A DNA stretch of 28,431 nt, from positions 1-28,431 of the IMG/VR virus record IMGVR_UViG_3300002835_000844; one strand, 5' to 3'. This DNA is from a virus. The notes under the pieces are model-generated. The model was given only the letters and a program-made list of their open reading frames with translations, searched no databases and was not told the DNA's origin. This document shows, piece after piece, positions 12,952-20,753 of this stretch (position 1 is its first letter; every line of letters begins with the position of its first letter). The position numbers and the translations under genes were made by a program.

Positions 12952-14151
12952 ATGGCAGATCCTGTAGCAGAAATCGATAATAGCGAAAGAGCTAGAAATA
13001 GAATGGCACGTGAGCGACGCGAGCAAGCCGAGGAAGCTGTAACTTTTGACAAACCAGGCGAATTTGCAGGCAATGAAACTCCACCTGAAGGAAAAAAACC
13101 AGGAACATTGACAATAAAAGCATTTCCAGACATAATTAGAACTGGTGAGTTTCCTCATATATTATTTAAAATTTTTAGATCCGCGAGTATCGCTTCTGGT
13201 GGAACAGTAGGAAATGATAGAACAGGAGCAAGTATCGTTGCTGGTGGATCTGCAGTAAATTCATTTTTAGATGGAATTCCAGGTGGAAAAGCAGCAGCTG
13301 CTGCTGCATTAGTGTTAGGTGCTGGTGGTGGATTGGGTGGTGCATTTCTTGCAGCAGGTGCAACGACAGAGACTGGACAAGGTTTGATAAATAATACGGC
13401 AAATAATTTATTTGGGACATCGCTACAAGGCAAAACATTCACTGACACTGCAAAAGGTTTAATTAAAGGTTTTAGCCTCAAAAGAAATATAGATTTATTT
13501 GAAACTGCTATAGCTCTTTTTATGCCAGATAATATTACAACCAATTACGATAATGAATATCAAGCGTTATCGATTACTTCAACATTAGGTGCTGTTGGAT
13601 TTGCAGCCCAAGCATTGGCAACCAGAGGTAAATCAGGCGATACAATAAGTCCGTATGTTATGGAAGGCGCATCGAGACTAGCATCTAAGGTTGTTGGGGG
13701 AGACGAAGATTTTACTCGACTTGGGTTGTTTGCAACTACTGGATTAGTTAATAATCCACAACTGGAAATGATTTACAACTCTCCAGTTTTAAGGAAATTT
13801 ATATTTGATTTTAGACTTGTTCCTAGGAGTAGTACTGAATCCCAGTTAATTAAAGATATAATTAAAACATTTAAACGCGAATCTGCACCAATAATCCCGA
13901 AGTCTTCAACAGGAAGATATTTAATTCCACCATCGCAGTTTGAGATATCCTTTCACAATGGAGCAGCTCAAGGTCCAGTAAATGATTATTTCTTTAAAAC
14001 TAAAAAATGTGTGTTAACTGGAATTAACGTCGATTATACACCTAATGGCTACGCCACGTTTACAGATGGTGCACCTGTAGAGACAAGATTACAATTGCAG
14101 TTTACAGAAACTGCGATTATCGACCAAAAAGCAGTAGAAGAAGGTTATTAA
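12952..14151 (+). CDS. 48: gp48-like baseplate tail-tube cap
   Basis: This 399-residue protein (T4 gp48: 364) has a charged, disordered N-terminus (residues 1-45), then a PDIIRTGEFPHILFKI block, a long Gly/Ala-rich hydrophobic stretch (about 85-150) and a C-terminal tube-like domain with YNSPVLRKFIFDFRLVPRS, PPSQFEISFHNGA and CVLTGINVDYTPNGYATFTDGAPVETRLQLQFTETAII. gp48 caps the baseplate hub and, with gp54, starts the tail tube. The ATG has AGGA ten bases upstream. It is the first gene of the + strand baseplate operon, only 25 bases from the divergent gene 4. Its base composition is AT-rich, like the - strand block. Confidence 0.78.
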   Translation: MADPVAEIDNSERARNRMARERREQAEEAVTFDKPGEFAGNETPPEGKKPGTLTIKAFPDIIRTGEFPHILFKIFRSASIASGGTVGNDRTGASIVAGGSAVNSFLDGIPGGKAAAAAALVLGAGGGLGGAFLAAGATTETGQGLINNTANNLFGTSLQGKTFTDTAKGLIKGFSLKRNIDLFETAIALFMPDNITTNYDNEYQALSITSTLGAVGFAAQALATRGKSGDTISPYVMEGASRLASKVVGGDEDFTRLGLFATTGLVNNPQLEMIYNSPVLRKFIFDFRLVPRSSTESQLIKDIIKTFKRESAPIIPKSSTGRYLIPPSQFEISFHNGAAQGPVNDYFFKTKKCVLTGINVDYTPNGYATFTDGAPVETRLQLQFTETAIIDQKAVEEGY

Positions 14152-14837
14152 TGTATTTTACATATTTTCCAAAAACATTATATTCTTTTGATTTTACTGG
14201 ATCAAGTCCAGCTGCAGTCACTAATATATTTTCGAGATTTAGTTTTTTGCAAAATGTGTTAAACACTACATTTGCATTTTATAAGTATCAGATAGTTGAG
14301 GGAGATACTCCAGAAATTGTAGCGACCAAGGTGTACGGAGACCCAACATTGTATTGGGTGATTTGTATGACAAATAATATTGTGGATCCACAATTTGATT
14401 TTTGTTTAGAACAAGATGCACTAGAAAGAAAAATTATAAAACAATATAATTATTCTTCTATTGCTGAAGCGTATGCAAGTATTCACCATTACGAATTGGA
14501 AGTTAAAAAAGTATTATCAGAAGTTGATGGTGCAACAACGACTACAACAAATACAAGTATCATTACACTAGATCAGTACAATTATACTTCTAACACCCTT
14601 CAAACAAAAAGTCTTGGCACTGCTAATTCTGAAACGAAAACCGTGTCTTTTTACGCGAATAATTCTAACGCGAACAGCGCAACAGTTGCAACATTAACAA
14701 TCAATTCTACTTATAAACCTGTTTATGTTTATGATTATGAAAACGAACTCAATGAATCCAAAAGACAAATAAAGATTTTAAAAAACGAATATATACCTGG
14801 GATAATGACAGAACTAGAAAATGTATTAAATGGATAA
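14151..14837 (+). CDS. 53: gp53 baseplate wedge protein
   Basis: This 228-residue protein (T4: 196) begins MYFTYFPKTLYSFDFTG and has a LysM-like block, YQIVEGDTPEIVATKVYGDPTLYWVICMTNNIVDPQFDFCLEQDALE, that matches T4 gp53 (NAIYGNPQLYWVLLMCNDNYDPYYGW). The C-terminal third contains a Thr/Asn-rich insert (about residues 125-185) and then a helix ending ELNESKRQIKILKNEYIPGIMTELE, also as in T4. gp53 joins neighbouring wedges around the hub. It overlaps gene 48 (TAATG) and the following gene by eight bases. The insert explains the extra length. Confidence 0.88.
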   Translation: MYFTYFPKTLYSFDFTGSSPAAVTNIFSRFSFLQNVLNTTFAFYKYQIVEGDTPEIVATKVYGDPTLYWVICMTNNIVDPQFDFCLEQDALERKIIKQYNYSSIAEAYASIHHYELEVKKVLSEVDGATTTTTNTSIITLDQYNYTSNTLQTKSLGTANSETKTVSFYANNSNANSATVATLTINSTYKPVYVYDYENELNESKRQIKILKNEYIPGIMTELENVLNG

Positions 14838-16209
14838 TTTAGCAACCAAAAGTACATCAAACAAATCTGTAAGGATTATTGCATGTAAAATTATTGGATC
14901 TAATGGACAGATCAGAGATTTAAAAGATCCAGTAGTATTCAGTAACATCCAAATTTATGAAAGTTTGTATTCTCCAGTAGTGAGTGGAACAATACAACTT
15001 CAAGAGGGTGTAAACTTACAAGTAATTTTAAATGCTCATGGCAATGAGTATTTGTACATTTCATTTAGTCGTCCAGGGGAAGAAAATGTTAGTTACCAAA
15101 GAACATTTAGAATCTATTCTTGTACAACGAAAAAACCTTTGGGCGATAGCCAAATTCAAACTTACATATTACATTTTTGTTCTGAGGAAATGATATTTTC
15201 AAATCAACAAACAATCTCGAGAACATTTAAGGGTGTTAGTAATGCAGAACATGTTAGAAATATTTTGACTCAAACTCTAAAAACTAACCAAGCGAGAGTT
15301 AGAAAAATTGAGAAAACAATTGGTTCTGATGTGCATGTTTTAACAAAATACAAACCATTTGAGGCTATAGAATATTTTGCATCACAGTCTTATAGTGAAA
15401 ATGGAACTCCATTCGTATTTTTTGAGAATAGAGATGGATACAATTTTATTAGTTTAGAAACATTGTTCAAACAAGATCCAATAGACCCAGCATTAACTTA
15501 TAAAACAGTAAAATTTATTGATACTCCTACCGAAAGTGTGGGTAAAAATTCGAATATAATAAAAACATTTGAGTTTACTCGGGGGTATGACACGTTATAT
15601 GGAACAAAAGAAGGTGTTTATGCTAATAAACTTTATACGCTAGATTTAATTCGTCAGCGATACACCAGTGTCGATTATTCAATTGTTTCAGTTAAAAATA
15701 AAAATTCATTAGTTGCAGGATATTTTCCAATAAATGACGCTAAAAATAGAGATAGTAATGCGCTTTATGAAGAATATAATGCAGCACCAAATTATTGGTT
15801 AACAGATTTCGGGCAAAATACTACCGAGTATTTGGCAGCAGTTAATACTAGACGTAATACTAAAAGACACAAAGATCCATATAGAATAAATAACAGCAAT
15901 GTAGAAGAAGCTCTTGTTCCACGAAAAATGCAATTAGAATTTTTAGAAAATACTAAACTGTATTGTATTATTCCTGGTAATCCAAACTATTCTGTTGGAT
16001 TCACAGTAAAGATTGATATTCCTGCATTTGTTCCTATTGATGAACGAGATTCAGATTATTCTGGTGAATATTTAATAACACATCTTCATCATTCGATTAC
16101 ACCAGAAGATATTGAAACTGCATTAACTCTTTGTAGAAACAGCATAAATGCAAAAATGGATAGAGCGCAAAACGAAAATCCAAATTATAAAATAGCGAGA
16201 GCATTTTAA
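14830..16209 (+). CDS. 27: gp27-like baseplate hub protein
   Basis: This 459-residue protein (T4 gp27: 391) has an N-terminal domain with VVFSNIQIYESLYSPVVSGTIQLQEGVN and LYISFSRPGE, FRIYS and YILHFCSEEMI, followed by a VLTKYKPFEAIEYFASQS block and a C-terminal RKMQLEFLENTKLYCIIPGNPNYSVGFTVKIDIP domain. This is the layout of gp27/gpD-type hub proteins that form the trimeric ring onto which the spike sits. It is directly followed by gp5, its partner in T4, with a one-base overlap. The sequence is diverged, so the name rests on fold pattern and context. Confidence 0.72.
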   Translation: MDNLATKSTSNKSVRIIACKIIGSNGQIRDLKDPVVFSNIQIYESLYSPVVSGTIQLQEGVNLQVILNAHGNEYLYISFSRPGEENVSYQRTFRIYSCTTKKPLGDSQIQTYILHFCSEEMIFSNQQTISRTFKGVSNAEHVRNILTQTLKTNQARVRKIEKTIGSDVHVLTKYKPFEAIEYFASQSYSENGTPFVFFENRDGYNFISLETLFKQDPIDPALTYKTVKFIDTPTESVGKNSNIIKTFEFTRGYDTLYGTKEGVYANKLYTLDLIRQRYTSVDYSIVSVKNKNSLVAGYFPINDAKNRDSNALYEEYNAAPNYWLTDFGQNTTEYLAAVNTRRNTKRHKDPYRINNSNVEEALVPRKMQLEFLENTKLYCIIPGNPNYSVGFTVKIDIPAFVPIDERDSDYSGEYLITHLHHSITPEDIETALTLCRNSINAKMDRAQNENPNYKIARAF

Positions 16210-17498
16210 TGATACCGCATTTTTTAGGATTAAACAATTTTGTGTGGTGGTTTGGAATAGTTGAAAATCGACTAGACCCACTACAACTTGGTCGCTGTCA
16301 AGTTAGATGTTTTGGTTGGCACTCAAAAAATAAAGCTGATATTGCAACTGAGGATTTACCTTGGGCGCATCCTGTCGTTCCATATGGTGTAAACAATGCT
16401 CAACCACCAAAAGAGGGAACTATGGTGTTTGGATTTTTCGCTGACGGTAAGGAAGCGAAATATCCGATTGTTATGGGAACTGTTCCTGGAATCCCAGAAG
16501 AACTTTTAAACAAAGAAATCGGATTTGCAGATCCATTAAGCGTTGCAGATAAACGCAATGCTGCTATGCCGCGCAAAATAGATACTGGTGCATCGCAGCT
16601 CGGTAAAGATACAAAAGGAATAAGGATTGCAGACGAGGATCCTTCAAGATATCCAAAGTATCTAAATGAACCAACAACATCAAGGCTTGCAAGACCAGTT
16701 CGCGGCGAGAAAGACGGTAAGTTTGATGGCGTTACAAACGAATCTATCGCCAATACAACCATAGATATACAAAGAAAAACCAGAGTCACAGGCATTCCTA
16801 CAGCTGCTGCTAGTCAATGGGATGAAGCATACCCTACTTATGCAGCCGAATTCCCATATAACAATGTTACAGAAACCGAGTCTGGGCATGCGTTTGAGTT
16901 AGACGACACCTTTGGCACTGAGCGTGTACAGCTTTCGCATAGAACAGGAAGCACTCTAGAATTTGCAAATACAGGCGCTACGAAGATAAAATCTACTTCT
17001 AGTCGCCAAGATATTACTATGGGTGACCAAAGAACTTATGTAAATGGCGACAAATATGAAACTATAGACGGCGATTATTATTTGCAGATTGGCGGCAAAC
17101 TCCGTATTCTTGCTAAATCAGTTGAGATTGTTTCAGGGTCTGGCACTGCTATTTCTGCGCCGCAGGGTGTATCGATAGCAGGTGGACAATCTGTAGCAAT
17201 AACTGGATTATCTGCTAGTATGTCTGGTGTATTAACTACCGTGAGTGGTGTAAAAACTCAAGTTTCTGGGGCAATGTCAACAACTGTTAGCGGTGCAGTC
17301 ACTCATATACTGGGAAATGCTGCCGTTGTTGTGAAGTCACCATATGGTCGTGCTGAACATCTAATTAGCGAAGAACAAGGAATAAAGAACTTGAATACCT
17401 GCTGTCCTAATCCAATCCCAGACCCGTTGCCTAATGGTCCACCGCCACCATCACCTATTGCTAGTTTAGATTTCCCAGCACCAAATATTAATTTTTAA
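16209..17498 (+). CDS. 5: gp5-like hub spike protein without lysozyme domain
   Basis: This 429-residue protein has the gp5 OB-fold at the N-terminus (FVWWFGIVENRLDPLQLGRCQVRCFGWH, LPWAHPVVPYG, EGTMVFGFFADG) and the gp5 entry to the beta-helix (FPYNNVTETESGHAFELDDTFGTERVQLSHRTGS). It continues with short V/T/S-rich repeats of the needle (about 240-390) and a Pro-rich tail. T4 gp5 has 575 residues with a lysozyme between these parts. Here residues 115-205 are a short linker with no lysozyme residues. The spike would thus pierce the outer membrane without digesting peptidoglycan. A transglycosylase domain occurs instead in the - strand tape-measure-like protein. It overlaps the preceding stop by one base. 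Confidence 0.88.
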   Translation: MIPHFLGLNNFVWWFGIVENRLDPLQLGRCQVRCFGWHSKNKADIATEDLPWAHPVVPYGVNNAQPPKEGTMVFGFFADGKEAKYPIVMGTVPGIPEELLNKEIGFADPLSVADKRNAAMPRKIDTGASQLGKDTKGIRIADEDPSRYPKYLNEPTTSRLARPVRGEKDGKFDGVTNESIANTTIDIQRKTRVTGIPTAAASQWDEAYPTYAAEFPYNNVTETESGHAFELDDTFGTERVQLSHRTGSTLEFANTGATKIKSTSSRQDITMGDQRTYVNGDKYETIDGDYYLQIGGKLRILAKSVEIVSGSGTAISAPQGVSIAGGQSVAITGLSASMSGVLTTVSGVKTQVSGAMSTTVSGAVTHILGNAAVVVKSPYGRAEHLISEEQGIKNLNTCCPNPIPDPLPNGPPPPSPIASLDFPAPNINF

Positions 17499-17512
17499 CA
17501 CTTGAGAAAATC

Positions 17513-18043
17513 ATGGGATCAGGAATCGCAATTTTACAACGACAGCAAGAAATAAAGACTGAAATGTCTGGAGATAATTTTGCTGCGAATGGCGTGTATG
17601 GGTTTAGCGCAGATGTCGCTCCATATGTTCCATCGTCTGCACCGCTATCAAGCAGCGATACATTCTCACCGAAGGCGCAAGATGAGTTGATAAACCCATC
17701 GCCGAGCACAGTAAACATTGTGAAGGGGCAAGATAACTCAGTTTTCTTACCGAAAACGACTGGAACAGATGTAAAGGTAACTTTTGAAAACGGTCGACCA
17801 AATGTATCGTTGAGTTTACCGAGCGCTTCATATGAAGAAATAACCAATCTGTTTATACAGGCAATTCTAAAAGGCGAAAGACCACAGCTTCCACCTAATA
17901 TTAGAACCAATTTTTCAATCACGCCACCGCGAGACTCGAGTGGAGATAGAGGAGCAGCATCTACTGTCGCATCTCCTTTAAGTAATGCTACACCAAATAC
18001 CACTACAACAACCACAGAATCTACTAAGATCAAGTTGGATTAA
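17513..18043 (+). CDS. Low-complexity protein of unknown function, likely virion
   Basis: This 176-residue protein is rich in Ser, Pro, Thr and Asn and ends in a run of Thr (NTTTTTTEST). A short ordered-looking part, NVSLSLPSASYEEITNLFIQAILKGERPQLPPN (about residues 96-128), lies in the middle. No cysteine, signal peptide or membrane segment is seen. GAGAAAA stands before the ATG. It lies 14 bases after gene 5 within the baseplate operon, so a role at the spike tip or as an assembly helper is possible but not shown. An equally long frame on the other strand is rejected because operon direction and the ribosome site favour this one. Confidence 0.65.
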   Translation: MGSGIAILQRQQEIKTEMSGDNFAANGVYGFSADVAPYVPSSAPLSSSDTFSPKAQDELINPSPSTVNIVKGQDNSVFLPKTTGTDVKVTFENGRPNVSLSLPSASYEEITNLFIQAILKGERPQLPPNIRTNFSITPPRDSSGDRGAASTVASPLSNATPNTTTTTTESTKIKLD

Positions 18044-18064
18044 GGTTTAAAAGTTGAACTAAAT

Positions 18065-18313
18065 ATGTGTATAGAATCTAGTGCAATTTATATGATGCAG
18101 ATGATTGACGCGAAAAGAGTCAGTTTGATATCTCTTTCAGAAGAAGAAAAATCCTTTTTGACTTCAAACAATCTGCAAGAAAAAATCGACGCTCACGAGG
18201 CATATATTGCTGCAATGATGCGATTAAAAGATATAGAGGACTCGTGTAGAAAACAGTACGGTGACGATATTATTAACAAATTAATTAGAGGTATGCCGCT
18301 TTCCCAGGTTTAG
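18065..18313 (+). CDS. Small helical protein of unknown function
   Basis: This 82-residue protein is predicted to be mostly helical and charged (SLSEEEKSFLTS, then EKIDAHEAYIAAMMRLKDIEDSCRKQYGDDIINKL). I recognise no family. The ATG at 18065 has no strong ribosome site, and an ATG at 18092 is possible. It is in the same direction as, and 21 bases after, the preceding gene. Its size and helical nature would fit an assembly chaperone, but nothing specific supports that. Confidence 0.55.
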   Translation: MCIESSAIYMMQMIDAKRVSLISLSEEEKSFLTSNNLQEKIDAHEAYIAAMMRLKDIEDSCRKQYGDDIINKLIRGMPLSQV

Positions 18314-18357
18314 GTAAAATAATCAAGATTATCCTCTGTCTCATCGGGGGATTACCA

Positions 18358-20340
18358 TTGTTGCAGACATTAGCCTTAATGTTTTCCTGCGTCCCTATCC
18401 CATTCGTTAAAAATGGTGGGTTGAACTTCGCACAAACTGGATTTGGTAAATTCCTCACTAGCATGAAGAATTTCTTTGACAAGGGAGCAGATATTGTTTC
18501 TAATTTCTTTAAACAATATTTCCGCAACCCTCTAGTTGATGGATTTAAACAATTTAGAAAAGAAGTTTTAGATCCAGTCCAGGAATTTTTTGCTACACCA
18601 TTCGATTGGTTTAATGAAGAATTCGACAAATACGGTGCGAATAATTATGCTGGATTAAACGAAAGATTTCCTTACATTGCTGGAAACACAAGCGTCCAAG
18701 CAACCTTTAATGCACTAGAATTATCACTCGGAAAAGCCCAAAATTTTGCTGATAACTATCAAATTGGTCCATTTACTTTTGGGCAGTTGGCAACGATTGC
18801 ACAAAATGCATCGCTTCAAGCAAGCATACAACAGTTTAGAGATCATACTGACGCGCTTTCTGGTGTTAAGTCCAAAATGGCTTATGATCTTATTACCTTG
18901 TATGGTAATGTTGCGAGCGTTGGTGCAACAGCCAACATTGCTTCTAGCAATGTGGTAACACCAAATCTAAGTTCAACTGCATATCCTATATTTGATTATG
19001 GCGACACTATTATTATTGATACTCAAACAAAAGTTATAACCGAAAAGGTATTTGCAGCCCATGCTTCTGGAAGTGTATCTATTGATATCTCTACTAATAA
19101 TGTAAAGGTTACAACCGCAAATGTTGGAACTTTAAATCTAATGAACTGTTTATTGTCTTCCTCAGGAACAATAAATTTAAACACAAACATGGCTATTACT
19201 GTTAATGATGAGATTCGAACAATTCAATCTATTAATGTCGCTGGCGATTATTTGTTAGTGGATCTACCATTTGATTCTTCAGTCACTGGTGCTACTCTTT
19301 ACAAAGAAACATCGTTTATCGTAAATACAGCGTTTACAACTACTAAAACTAATGAAATTGTATACAGAAGAACACCGTTTGTTTGTAATTCTGAGTGTTT
19401 GGATACGGTCATTACTGGTAACGGAACTACCTGGACTTCCCAGCTTGAAGTTGGTAATAAAATTATTTACGATACCAAAGAGTTTATTATTGAGGAAGTG
19501 ACAGACACAACTATTACTGTTAACGACCAACTTACATTAACTCGAAATCTTCCTGTTTATAAAGTTAATAACGAAATTGAGGTGATGTCGATAGGTGAGG
19601 ATATTGATCCTGATGAAATTATTAATGGATTTAGCATGATTGAAACAATGACTGGTGATCCAAACTTTATGAAGGGTGTAAAATCAAGAGTTCGTTTAGC
19701 AAACGGGAAATACACATCAGTTGCAACTGAAAATCCTACCGATGCAGCACAGTCTTTGTTTAAAAAAGAATTGTTGGTTCAGGCTAAAGATGCTCTGCAG
19801 CGCATGAAATATGATTTGAATGACGCTAAAACCAGGGGAATGAATGATGCTAGTTTAAATGTGGCGATTAATCGCACTATCACTAATTTTAAAAATACTA
19901 AAGAAGACATTATAGCTGCGATTGAACGCGACAAACAAATTATTAAGAATGTTAAAAATTTCGTATCTGCATTAGGCAAGTTGTTTTCTCTGGCTTGTGG
20001 AAAGAAAAAGAAGAAAAAAGGCGACAGTTCTTCCGATGATTACTTAAACATCATTACAGTGCCATATCCAGTTGAGGATGGGTGTACTGCTAATACTGGA
20101 CAATTTATTCAAATCTTAGATGACTTTGATTCTGAGTTTAACCAAGACGGATTTGTAGGACCAACAATTAACGCTAACACCAGCATTGCTGCAACCAATC
20201 AGTTTGATGGTTCTGATGTTATTATTGGACCTCTACCAAATCAAACTCAGGGCACAGGAACTGGGGAAAGCAATGTTGGCATCGATGGTCGCGATCCAAG
20301 CGTCACTGTACCAGAAGATCCTTGTTCAAAACCGTGCTAA
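18358..20340 (+). CDS. Large structural protein with shared beta module
   Basis: This 660-residue protein has a hydrophobic N-terminus, a helical part to about residue 200, a beta-rich part (about 200-410) and a helical part (about 430-550) ending in a cluster of Lys (CGKKKKKKGDSSS), then an acidic Gly/Thr-rich tail ending DPCSKPC. Residues about 251-321 contain the module (IN..GDYLLVDLPF...LYK) that also occurs in gp7 and gp8 of this phage, and residues 340-395 hold a related GNGTTWTSQLEVGNKI repeat. It is placed between the spike and gene 25 and is surely a virion protein, perhaps a baseplate or fibre component. TTG 18358 has GGGGG eight bases upstream; the frame is open up to 18289, so a longer form from a rare start cannot be excluded. 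Confidence 0.72.
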   Translation: MLQTLALMFSCVPIPFVKNGGLNFAQTGFGKFLTSMKNFFDKGADIVSNFFKQYFRNPLVDGFKQFRKEVLDPVQEFFATPFDWFNEEFDKYGANNYAGLNERFPYIAGNTSVQATFNALELSLGKAQNFADNYQIGPFTFGQLATIAQNASLQASIQQFRDHTDALSGVKSKMAYDLITLYGNVASVGATANIASSNVVTPNLSSTAYPIFDYGDTIIIDTQTKVITEKVFAAHASGSVSIDISTNNVKVTTANVGTLNLMNCLLSSSGTINLNTNMAITVNDEIRTIQSINVAGDYLLVDLPFDSSVTGATLYKETSFIVNTAFTTTKTNEIVYRRTPFVCNSECLDTVITGNGTTWTSQLEVGNKIIYDTKEFIIEEVTDTTITVNDQLTLTRNLPVYKVNNEIEVMSIGEDIDPDEIINGFSMIETMTGDPNFMKGVKSRVRLANGKYTSVATENPTDAAQSLFKKELLVQAKDALQRMKYDLNDAKTRGMNDASLNVAINRTITNFKNTKEDIIAAIERDKQIIKNVKNFVSALGKLFSLACGKKKKKKGDSSSDDYLNIITVPYPVEDGCTANTGQFIQILDDFDSEFNQDGFVGPTINANTSIAATNQFDGSDVIIGPLPNQTQGTGTGESNVGIDGRDPSVTVPEDPCSKPC

Positions 20341-20360
20341 ATATGTCGAGAGGTGCATAA

Positions 20361-20753
20361 ATGTCATTAGATGTTCGCGTATATAAAGATTTAGATTTAA
20401 ATTTTAAAGCCCATCCAGTAACAAAGGATGTAGTTAAACGCACAGGAAACGCAGCGATTATTGGTGCTCTTAAAAATCTTATTTTTACAAACCCATTTGA
20501 AAAACCTTTTCAGCCATTATATGGTTCAAAAGTTCGCTCTTTGTTATTCGAAGATGTATCATTTATTACTGCAAACATTCTGCAGACTGAGATTAATAAT
20601 ACCATAAAGAATTTTGAACCTCGTGTCGGCGTCGATGCGATTCGAGTTCAGGCTAATTTAGAACAAAATCGTTACGATATTACTATTAGATTTTATATTA
20701 ATAATCTTGAGGCACCAGTCACAATTAACTTTTTCTTAGAGAAGGTCCGTTAA
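20361..20753 (+). CDS. 25: gp25 baseplate wedge protein
   Basis: This 130-residue protein (T4: 132) is of the gpW/gp25 family. It has DLDLNFKAHPVTKDVVKRTGNAAIIGALKNLIFTNPFEKPFQPLYGSKV, the helix LLFEDV, and the conserved EPR motif in FEPRVGV, followed by a two-strand end (YDITIRFYINNLEAPVTINFFLEKVR). gp25 helps to form the core bundle of the wedge and joins the sheath to the baseplate. The ATG has GAGAGGTG upstream. It overlaps gene 6 by one base, and the order 25-6-7-8 follows T4-like phages. Confidence 0.95.
   Translation: MSLDVRVYKDLDLNFKAHPVTKDVVKRTGNAAIIGALKNLIFTNPFEKPFQPLYGSKVRSLLFEDVSFITANILQTEINNTIKNFEPRVGVDAIRVQANLEQNRYDITIRFYINNLEAPVTINFFLEKVR

Noticed and set aside
17488-18033. 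A 181-codon - strand frame opposite the low-complexity gene at 17513-18043
   Set aside because: It is opposite in direction to the baseplate operon; the + strand frame has a ribosome site and tight spacing. The - strand frame is a mirror of a Ser/Thr-rich gene.
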